Position numbers and translations under genes: made by a program
In this document: piece after piece, positions 1-5,756 of the stretch
Layout of the letters: each line of letters begins with the position of its first letter
Position numbering within the stretch: position 1 is the first letter of the stretch
Assembly: GCA_023382135.1 (NCBI GenBank)
Contig: JAMCQK010000051.1
Coordinates: 1-5,756, forward strand
Direction: 5' to 3'
DNA from: Deinococcus sp.
GTDB taxonomy: Bacteria > Deinococcota > Deinococci > Deinococcales > Thermaceae
Length of the DNA: 5,756 nucleotides
The notes under the pieces: generated by a model
The model's database searches: none
What the model saw: only the letters and a program-made list of their open reading frames with translations
Told to the model about the DNA's origin: nothing

Positions 1-319
1 CGGTGCGCCGGTCCTGCCAGACAATGGCGTTGTGCACGGGCCTGCCAGTAACACGCTCCCACAGCACGGTGGTCTCACGCTGGTTGGTGATTCCGATGGC
101 GGCGATTTCCTTTGCTTCAATACCCGCGCGCCGTACTGCTTCACGCGCGGTCTGAAGCTGTGACTGCCAAATTTCAAGCGCGTCGTGCTCTACCCAGCCG
201 GGCTTGGGGAAGGCTTGAGCGAACTCCTGCTGGGCCATGCCGAGGGGGCTGCCCGACATATCGAAAACGACCGCGCGGCTCGAGGTGGTGCCTTGGTCTA
301 GTGCTAGAAGGTAAGACAT
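1..319 (-). CDS. glpK: Glycerol kinase, N-terminal part (runs off left edge)
   Basis: Glycerol kinase phosphorylates glycerol to sn-glycerol 3-phosphate with ATP in the cytoplasm, trapping glycerol and feeding it to glycolysis. The minus strand reads without a stop from an ATG at 319-317 to the left edge, giving 106 residues of a protein usually about 500 long. The N-terminal FGGY-kinase phosphate-binding motif DQGTTSSRA is at residues 8-16, and VEHDALEIW at 43-51 is typical of the family. The glycerol-binding block NQRET is at 79-83 and WQDRRT at 101-106; the Arg-Glu of NQRET corresponds to the glycerol-contacting pair of E. coli GlpK. The start is supported by the family N-terminus and a weak GTGAG a few bases upstream. 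It is divergent from aceA across a 191-bp gap. The symbol is secure; partners such as glpF or glpD would lie outside the window. Confidence 0.95.
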   Translation of the reverse strand, partial: MSYLLALDQGTTSSRAVVFDMSGSPLGMAQQEFAQAFPKPGWVEHDALEIWQSQLQTAREAVRRAGIEAKEIAAIGITNQRETTVLWERVTGRPVHNAIVWQDRRT

Positions 320-333
320 AGGGCTCACTTACT

Positions 334-364
334 AGAATAGCCTTGACGGCGCTGGCTTAACCAA
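334..364 (-). promoter_or_regulatory. Possible glpK promoter
   Basis: Reading the minus strand, TATTCT (339-334) resembles a -10 box and lies 14 bases before the glpK start codon. The upstream partner is poor: TTGGTT (364-359) is 19 bases away and GGTTAA (362-357) is 17 away. This is the best candidate in the gap for driving glpK, but the -35 is not convincing and the call rests mainly on position. Confidence 0.3.
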
Positions 365-398
365 AAACAAGCGAATTTTCTCTAATGTGTACCTCTGG

Positions 399-427
399 TC
401 TGTGTAGTGTCCCATCGACTACACAGA
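399..427. promoter_or_regulatory. Perfect 10-bp inverted repeat, operator-like, between glpK and aceA
   Basis: TCTGTGTAGT (399-408) is exactly repeated as its reverse complement ACTACACAGA (418-427), separated by 9 bases. The centre is near 413, about 94 bases from the glpK start and 98 from the aceA start, so it could serve either gene. Further copies of the core lie close by: TGTGTA at 386-391 and TACACA at 453-458. A dimeric regulator binding site is the simplest reading; an RNA hairpin is possible if transcription of aceA starts further upstream. The core shares TGTG/CACA with CRP-type sites but lacks the standard spacing, so no regulator family is assigned. Confidence 0.55.
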
Positions 428-428
428 T

Positions 429-458
429 TTGGCAGCGCCAGTGTGCCCAAATTACACA
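429..458 (+). promoter_or_regulatory. Weak candidate aceA promoter
   Basis: TTGGCA (429-434) matches four to five positions of a -35 box and begins two bases after the inverted repeat at 399-427. The sequence at -10 distance, TTACAC (452-457, 17-base spacer) or TACACA (453-458, 18-base spacer), is a poor match. If real, the palindrome would sit just upstream of the polymerase site, as expected for an activator. An alternative -10, CATACT at 483-488, has no -35 partner. Confidence 0.25.
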
Positions 459-498
459 CCACAAAGCAAGGTGCTCCTACGCCATACTTCCCCTTACC

Positions 499-504
499 AA
501 GGAG
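499..504 (+). promoter_or_regulatory. Ribosome binding site fixing the aceA start
   Basis: AAGGAG lies six bases before the ATG at 511. It decides between this start and an in-frame ATG at 385, which would add 42 Cys/Ser/Gln-rich residues with no resemblance to isocitrate lyase and no Shine-Dalgarno of its own. Confidence 0.85.
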
Positions 505-510
505 ACGCTC

Positions 511-1803
<1,293 letters not shown>

Positions 1804-1865
1804 AGATTAGAATACCAACAAAGGGCTCAGAGCAGCGGGCCAGAAGCCTGGTGTTCTTAGCCCTC

Positions 1866-1882
1866 TGCTAAAGTGTATACAC
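1866..1882 (+). promoter_or_regulatory. Extended -10 and palindrome just before the STAND/TPR gene
   Basis: TGCTAAAGT (1866-1874) reads as an extended -10 element (TG, one base, then TAAAGT matching TAnnnT). The hexamer ends nine bases before the ATG at 1884, placing the predicted transcript start within a few bases of the start codon. There is no clear -35 and no Shine-Dalgarno, which fits a leaderless transcript of the kind common in Deinococcus-Thermus. The perfect 10-bp palindrome GTGTATACAC (1873-1882) overlaps the -10 and fills the space up to the start codon, where a bound protein would block initiation. Confidence 0.4.
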
Positions 1883-1883
1883 C

Positions 1884-4676
1884 ATGACCAAGCACACTAC
1901 ACGCTGGCTTGAACACCTGGAAACCCTGAGGCCGCGTATTAGCGGGCGCGACCACCAGGGAAAGAAAGGCAGCCTGCGCTGGCTCGAGGCCAGGGTGGCC
2001 GAGCGGGGTGGCAAGGCCGGGAGCGTCCGCAATATTTTGTACAAAGATCTGGGCAGCCCGGAGGAGAAGCTACGGCTCTTTCAGGTCATTGTGGGGCTTT
2101 ACCAGGAAGCGGGACTGGAGGCGCCTTCTGCGCCGGCGGAGCTAGGCCTCGAGGCCGCCCGCCGCACGCTAGGTAGAGACAAGCGCCAGATCCTCCGCAA
2201 ATTTGTACGCGAGCTTCAAGCGGGCAGCCGGCCGCAGATGGTTGTGGTGGGAGGCCCCGCCACCGGTAAGGGCGTCTTGCTTTCGGCGGTGGAGCGGCTG
2301 GTGCCGGGGTGCCTGATGATAAATCTTGGCGGAGAGCTCGCGCCCCAGCTCTATGCCCTAAGCGAACGGCTCAACCTTGCGCTCGAAAACATCCTGGCTC
2401 AGCTCTCGCCCACCCAGCCCTACGCGCTGCAGGCCTCTTTACAGGCAGAGCTCAAGCGGAACCTGCAGCAAGCTTTGAACCAGTCTGGGCTTCCCCTGCT
2501 ATTGCGCGCCGAGGCGGACGGGCAGATCGCGGGTCTTGCTCTGAGGAACGCCGATGGTGAACGCGCTGGTTTAGGCGTGTGGCTGGAGCCGGTGCTCATA
2601 GGCCTCGAGGTCCCCTACTTAGCGGCGCTCTCCGATACGCCTGTGAGTCTTTCCTTCGCCACCCTCTCCCCGCCCACCCGCGAGGAAGCCAGGCGTTACG
2701 TGCGAGAACGCCTGCCGGGGATTTCGCCTGAGCGGCTTGAAGCATTGGTGAACCAGGCGGGGAAAAACTTTGGCGAGCTTTCCCGGCTGGTCTTGCTGGA
2801 GGCCGCCCAGAAACGTGGTAACGCGGATGAGAGTTTAGCGCGCGATCCAAAGCTCGGTCCCTTGCTCGAGGCCCTGAGTGAACTCTCGCCGGATGCCGAC
2901 CCGCATATACCGGTTACCTTACTGGAAGAAGCCCTGGGCAAACGGCTGGACACACTGTCCCAGGCTGAGCGCGCCCTGTTTGAGCCATCGGGCGATGCCA
3001 GCGTGCGCCCCACCATCCGGAGCCTGCTCCAGAAAGTGAAAGTGGCGGACGCGAAAAAAATCCACGCACTCGCCTTCCAGTACTTCAAAGGAAAGGATCT
3101 ATTCCGCTCGCTTGTGCACGCCAAGGGTGCCTTAAAGTTTGATGAGCTTTTGGCGCTGTTAGCGCGGGATCCCTCCAGGCTTTCCTTGGTGCCGGACTTG
3201 TGGAAAGAGTCGGCGGCCTGGCCGCTGGCGGAGCGCGAGCAGCTTGCCACCGTGCTAGTGCGTTACCGGGCGGTACTGGGCCAGTACGCCCATCCAGAAA
3301 CGCTGGAAGCGCTGGAGCTTCTGACCCAGTCCAAGGACGAAGGCACGCGCGCGTGGGCGCGGGTCAAGGCCGCGGAAGCGCGTCTGGACGCAGGCGAGTA
3401 CACCGTGGCCAAAGACCTGTTGCCGGCCCTCTCCGGCCTCGAGGGCGAAGTAAAAGCCGAAGGGCTCTTGGTAGAAGCGGCCATCGCCCGCTGGCAAGGG
3501 GACTATGCCCTGGCCGAAGAACTTGTGGGCCAGGCACAATCACTGCCCGCGCCGCCTTTTCTGCAAGACCGGGTAAGGCTCTGGCAAGGACTGGTGGCCA
3601 AGGACGCGGGACGATACAGCGAAGCGCTCGAAGCGCTCGGGCAGGTTGAGCACGAACCCTTGCTCCAAAGCCGCGCACAGTACCAGGCGGGAGATCTGTT
3701 AATGCGCCTGGGTAAGGGTGACAAAGCGGTACGCAGTATGGAGCAAGCGTTGGCGGGCCTGGTCAAAGGGGGTGCACCTTCCGAAGAAGTTGCTCGCGTA
3801 CGCGCAAGGTTGGGGACCGCTCTAAGGCGTGTTGGACAGTACCTTCAAGCAGCGGAGCACCTGTACCAGGCCATTGCCGAAGCACCCGACGGCTTCACCC
3901 GGGCGCGCGCAGAAAGCGAGGCCAGCATTTTGGAGTCCGCCAGGCTCCACCCGTGGGAGGCACTGGAGCTTGCGGCGGGGGCTGAAGCTTTCTTACGGGA
4001 AGCACGCGGTGAACACTCCGAACCCGGGAGGTACGCCCGGCGGGAAGAGGCTCGCTACCGGCATCGCCGTACACTGTTTCGTCTCGCGGTGGCTTACTGG
4101 GTAAGAGACACGGGAAACCCCTACCGGCCTCCCTACCTCGCGGATAAGCATTCTCCCCGTGCATATGAAGTTTTACAGGCCCTATGGAGCGAACTCACCG
4201 CTGAAAAACCTGCAGGCAACCGGTACCAGGAGTTGTTGCTGGATACCTCGCTGATGCTTTCGTTGTTGGAAGAACCGGATAGGGCGCAAAAAAGACTGGC
4301 TTCATATCTGTCGCTAGCTAACCCGCATCTCAGAGGGCAGGCCATACTGGGTTATGCGCAGGCACTTACCCGCTTGGGCAAGTGGGGGGAAGCGCTGGCT
4401 CAGCTCGTACAGGTGGAGGAAACCGAAGATTTAGGCGCCAAGGCATGGAGGCTCGGCCTCGAGGCCCAAGCCTTAACCGGTCTAGGCCAGCCAGAGGCCG
4501 CCTGGTCGCGGCTGCTCACCGGCGCCGCCCTGCCCGTTCCTTTTCGCGTCCAGCTAGGCCGCACTACTGGACCTTTGTGGGAGCTTTCTTTCTTGGAAAA
4601 GAAAATTGGTGAGGTCAATCCCCTCGCTCCGGGGGACGCGCTCGCATTGTGGTTCCGCTTGCTTGAAGTCAAATAA
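1884..4676 (+). CDS. STAND-type P-loop ATPase with C-terminal TPR array, function unknown
   Basis: A 930-residue, apparently soluble protein that I do not recognise by name. Residues 1-95 are charged and helical with no firm domain match. A P-loop GGPATGKG is at 123-130 after the hydrophobic strand MVVV (119-122); Gly replaces the usual Ser/Thr after Lys129. The only Walker B-like strand I see is LPLLLRAEAD (203-212), which departs from consensus. An AAA-lid-like segment, SPPTREEARRYVRERLPGIS (262-281), leads into QAGKNFGELSRLVLL (291-305). Residues about 330-410 resemble the winged-helix and arm segment that follows the ATPase in MalT/AfsR-type STAND proteins. TPR-like helical pairs follow, clearest at 535-555, 569-589, 600-624, 641-668, 823-846 and 858-880. 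No LuxR-type or BTAD DNA-binding domain is evident. By family analogy it may be a ligand- or partner-sensing switch. ATG 1884 is the first in-frame Met (the next is residue 119), but it has no Shine-Dalgarno. It lies 80 bp after aceA on the same strand; any link to aceA is inferred from position only. Confidence 0.85.
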   Translation: MTKHTTRWLEHLETLRPRISGRDHQGKKGSLRWLEARVAERGGKAGSVRNILYKDLGSPEEKLRLFQVIVGLYQEAGLEAPSAPAELGLEAARRTLGRDKRQILRKFVRELQAGSRPQMVVVGGPATGKGVLLSAVERLVPGCLMINLGGELAPQLYALSERLNLALENILAQLSPTQPYALQASLQAELKRNLQQALNQSGLPLLLRAEADGQIAGLALRNADGERAGLGVWLEPVLIGLEVPYLAALSDTPVSLSFATLSPPTREEARRYVRERLPGISPERLEALVNQAGKNFGELSRLVLLEAAQKRGNADESLARDPKLGPLLEALSELSPDADPHIPVTLLEEALGKRLDTLSQAERALFEPSGDASVRPTIRSLLQKVKVADAKKIHALAFQYFKGKDLFRSLVHAKGALKFDELLALLARDPSRLSLVPDLWKESAAWPLAEREQLATVLVRYRAVLGQYAHPETLEALELLTQSKDEGTRAWARVKAAEARLDAGEYTVAKDLLPALSGLEGEVKAEGLLVEAAIARWQGDYALAEELVGQAQSLPAPPFLQDRVRLWQGLVAKDAGRYSEALEALGQVEHEPLLQSRAQYQAGDLLMRLGKGDKAVRSMEQALAGLVKGGAPSEEVARVRARLGTALRRVGQYLQAAEHLYQAIAEAPDGFTRARAESEASILESARLHPWEALELAAGAEAFLREARGEHSEPGRYARREEARYRHRRTLFRLAVAYWVRDTGNPYRPPYLADKHSPRAYEVLQALWSELTAEKPAGNRYQELLLDTSLMLSLLEEPDRAQKRLASYLSLANPHLRGQAILGYAQALTRLGKWGEALAQLVQVEETEDLGAKAWRLGLEAQALTGLGQPEAAWSRLLTGAALPVPFRVQLGRTTGPLWELSFLEKKIGEVNPLAPGDALALWFRLLEVK

Positions 4677-4678
4677 TC

Positions 4679-4751
4679 CAGGCAAACCTTACCTAAGGGC
4701 CTTCTCGTCCGAAAGCCTCTGGCTAAGCCGAGGAGGGCTGCCTGACTTTTT
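4679..4751 (+). terminator. Multi-stem terminator candidate after the STAND/TPR gene
   Basis: Three bases after the stop codon, CAGGCA (4679-4684) can pair with TGCCTG (4739-4744), followed almost at once by five Ts (4747-4751). Enclosed are a small hairpin CCTT/AAGG (4687-4690 with 4695-4698) and an 8-bp stem CCTTCTCG/CGAGGAGG with one G-U pair (4700-4707 with 4729-4736). That stem itself holds AGCC/GGCT (4714-4717 with 4721-4724). A closing stem followed by a U-tract fits an intrinsic terminator separating this unit from sufC, though the branched fold is more elaborate than usual. Folding was done by eye. Confidence 0.5.
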
Positions 4752-4911
4752 CGATACTGGTCGCTTTGCTCAAAGGTTGTTGCAGTGCTCATAGCCGCGG
4801 GAATCACCCGCTATCCATCCAGAGCGGGCGCGCGGACAGCACAGTCAATGAAGCAAAACGGCCGATCCTCCTTTCCTGAACCGCCCTATCCATCAAATCC
4901 CGACTAAATCA
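4752..4911. other. Non-coding gap with GC hairpins and a short direct repeat
   Basis: I see no convincing gene here. Open frames crossing it on either strand lack family resemblance and ribosome binding sites. CCCGCT (4807-4812) can pair with AGCGGG (4823-4828), reinforced by CCGCG (4795-4799) with CGCGG (4831-4835). The same CCCGC could instead pair with GCGGG (4797-4801), so two hairpins are mutually exclusive. The 9-mer CTATCCATC occurs at 4811-4819 and again at 4886-4894. The sequence then becomes AT-richer towards the sufC promoter. Confidence 0.5.
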
Positions 4912-4912
4912 C

Positions 4913-4941
4913 TGTACTTTCCCGAGCCCAGTGTCTATACT
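4913..4941 (+). promoter_or_regulatory. sufC promoter
   Basis: TATACT (4936-4941) matches the -10 consensus at five of six positions. At a 17-base spacer the -35 position is TGTACT (4913-4918), which matches poorly, so the promoter may need an activator or tolerate a weak -35. The predicted start is near 4948, giving a leader of about 38 bases and placing the inverted repeat at 4941-4967 across the start site. Confidence 0.55.
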
Positions 4942-4967
4942 CTTATTGCAAACGGGTTGCAATAAGA
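4941..4967. promoter_or_regulatory. Perfect 11-bp inverted repeat, probable operator of the suf genes
   Basis: TCTTATTGCAA (4941-4951) and TTGCAATAAGA (4957-4967) are exact reverse complements around a 5-base spacer. The left arm begins on the last base of the -10 box, so a bound dimer would cover the transcription start and block initiation, the usual layout of a repressor site. Because only part of the left arm would be transcribed, a DNA site is more likely than an RNA hairpin. Suf genes are commonly controlled by iron or Fe-S status through Fur-family or Rrf2-family (SufR/IscR-like) proteins. Which kind acts here cannot be told from the sequence. Confidence 0.65.
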
Positions 4968-4970
4968 CCC

Positions 4971-4979
4971 GGTGAGGAG
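4971..4979 (+). promoter_or_regulatory. sufC ribosome binding site
   Basis: GGTGAGGAG ends six bases before the ATG at 4986. An earlier ATG at 4982 is in another frame and too close to the site, so 4986 is the start. Confidence 0.85.
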
Positions 4980-4985
4980 TGATGG

Positions 4986-5738
4986 ATGGCCAACCAACTG
5001 GAAATTCACGATCTCTACGCTTCTATCGAAGGCGAACCCATTCTTAAAGGGGTAAACCTGGTGGTTCCTCAGGGCGAAGTTCACGCGCTAATGGGCCCCA
5101 ACGGCGCCGGGAAATCCACCCTGGGCAAGATAATTGCCGGCGACCCGGAGTACACCGTTGATAAGGGTGAAGTGCTGGTAGATGGCGAGAACATCCTGGG
5201 GATGGAAGCCGACGAGCGCGCCAAGAAAGGCCTTTTCCTTGCGTTCCAGTACCCTGTTGAGGTTCCTGGCGTAACCATTGCAAACTTCCTTCGGCTGGCG
5301 CTCAACGCCAAAACCGGAAAGGAAGTTTCCGTTTCCGAGTTTTACGCCAAGGCGCAGGCCGCGCTGCAAACCCTCGACTGGTCCGAAGACTACCTTTCCC
5401 GCTACCTGAACGAAGGCTTCTCCGGCGGCGAAAAAAAGCGCGCCGAAATTCTGCAACTGATGGTCCTCGAGCCCAAGTACGCTATTCTGGATGAAACTGA
5501 TTCCGGCCTCGATATCGACGCCTTGAAAGTGGTGTCGAAAGGCGTGAATGCCATGCGCGGCCCAAATTTTGGCGCGCTGGTGATTACCCATTACCAGCGG
5601 CTGCTCAATTACATCGTGCCCGACGTGGTGCATGTATTGGTTGACGGAAAAGTAGCCACAACGGGAGATAAAACGCTGGCCTTGGAGTTGGAATCTAAAG
5701 GGTACGAGTGGGTAAGGGAGTTGGCTGCAACCGGGTAA
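4986..5738 (+). CDS. sufC: Fe-S cluster assembly ATPase SufC
   Basis: SufC is the cytoplasmic ABC-type ATPase of the SUF machine. It joins SufB and SufD in a scaffold complex that builds iron-sulfur clusters; unlike transporter ATPases it has no membrane partner. The 250-residue protein has the normal family length. Motifs in order are Walker A GPNGAGKST (37-45), Q-loop Gln88 in FQYP, the ABC signature SGGEKKR (146-152), Walker B YAILDE (165-170) running into the D-loop SGLD (173-176), and the switch histidine His202 in ITHYQRLL. SGGEKKR, LDETDSGLD and ITHYQRLL distinguish SufC from other ABC ATPases. All catalytic residues are present. It has its own promoter and an 11-bp inverted repeat upstream. 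A ribosome binding site three bases after its stop implies an operon continuing to the right, most likely with sufB then sufD, an order I recall from Thermus. Confidence 0.97.
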   Translation: MANQLEIHDLYASIEGEPILKGVNLVVPQGEVHALMGPNGAGKSTLGKIIAGDPEYTVDKGEVLVDGENILGMEADERAKKGLFLAFQYPVEVPGVTIANFLRLALNAKTGKEVSVSEFYAKAQAALQTLDWSEDYLSRYLNEGFSGGEKKRAEILQLMVLEPKYAILDETDSGLDIDALKVVSKGVNAMRGPNFGALVITHYQRLLNYIVPDVVHVLVDGKVATTGDKTLALELESKGYEWVRELAATG

Positions 5739-5740
5739 TC

Positions 5741-5746
5741 TAGGAG
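5741..5746 (+). promoter_or_regulatory. Ribosome binding site of the next gene, probably sufB
   Basis: TAGGAG starts two bases after the sufC stop codon, and the window ends ten bases later before any start codon. The tight spacing indicates a co-transcribed downstream gene; sufB is the expected neighbour but is not seen. Confidence 0.6.
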
Positions 5747-5756
5747 CGCAACACCT

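Noticed and set aside
385..510. 42-residue N-terminal extension of isocitrate lyase from an in-frame ATG at 385
   Set aside because: There is no ribosome binding site at 385, the extension does not resemble the family, it would overlap the inverted repeat, and AAGGAG precedes the ATG at 511.
1822..1864. Terminator after aceA: AGGGCT (1822-1827) pairing with AGCCCT (1859-1864), with inner CCAG/CTGG
   Set aside because: The stems are short, the outer loop is 31 bases, and there is no U-tract, so it is not supported as an intrinsic terminator.
2696..3250. 184-residue Ser/Arg-rich open frame on the minus strand inside the STAND/TPR gene
   Set aside because: The Ser/Arg/Ala-rich composition is typical of antisense frames in GC-rich genes, and there is no start signal.
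4679..4751. tRNA-like reading of the branched fold after the STAND/TPR gene
   Set aside because: The acceptor-like stem is 6 bp, there is no TTCGA-type T-loop or proper anticodon arm, and a U-tract follows; a terminator fits better.
4606..4794. Small 62-residue plus-strand frame overlapping the end of the STAND/TPR gene
   Set aside because: It overlaps the gene's last codons and then runs through the folded terminator region, with no ribosome binding site or family resemblance.
5088..5633. 181-residue open frame on the minus strand inside sufC
   Set aside because: It is antisense to a highly conserved ATPase with intact motifs, and its composition is that of a shadow frame.

Overview
The window holds four genes: the 5' end of glpK on the minus strand, then aceA, a large signalling-type ATPase gene and sufC on the plus strand. 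The DNA looks like a GC-rich thermophile of the Deinococcus-Thermus phylum, most likely a Meiothermus-like species. Three things suggest this: Ala/Leu/Glu-rich proteins with GC-rich codons, a sufC gene that appears to lead a suf cluster (an order I recall from Thermus), and very frequent CTCGAG, nearly always read as Leu-Glu. The assignment is inference; no rRNA or other marker gene is present.

Layout. Positions 1-319 (minus) encode the first 106 residues of glycerol kinase, which runs off the left edge. A 191-bp divergent intergenic region (320-510) follows, with a perfect 10+10 bp inverted repeat and several GTGTA/TACAC half-sites. Isocitrate lyase (511-1803, plus) is complete, with its catalytic KKCGH motif. 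After an 80-bp gap comes a 930-residue protein (1884-4676, plus) with the order of a STAND regulator: N-terminal helical region, P-loop, winged-helix-like segment, long TPR array. Its P-loop departs from consensus, and its start codon has no Shine-Dalgarno but lies just after an extended -10 motif. The 309-bp gap 4677-4985 holds a folded, U-tract-ended terminator candidate, a hairpin-forming GC-rich patch, and the sufC promoter with a perfect 11+11 bp inverted repeat directly after the -10. sufC (4986-5738, plus) is complete. A ribosome binding site follows it at the right edge, probably for the next suf gene.

How the genes relate. Glycerol kinase and isocitrate lyase both serve growth on non-sugar carbon: glycerol entry into triose phosphates, and C2/fatty-acid assimilation through the glyoxylate shunt. 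Their shared divergent promoter region is a plausible point of common control. The STAND/TPR protein has no assigned function; position alone hints at a link with aceA. sufC belongs to a separate unit for Fe-S cluster assembly, with its own promoter and operator-like palindrome. The best candidates for something undescribed are the STAND/TPR protein and the two palindromic operator-like sites.
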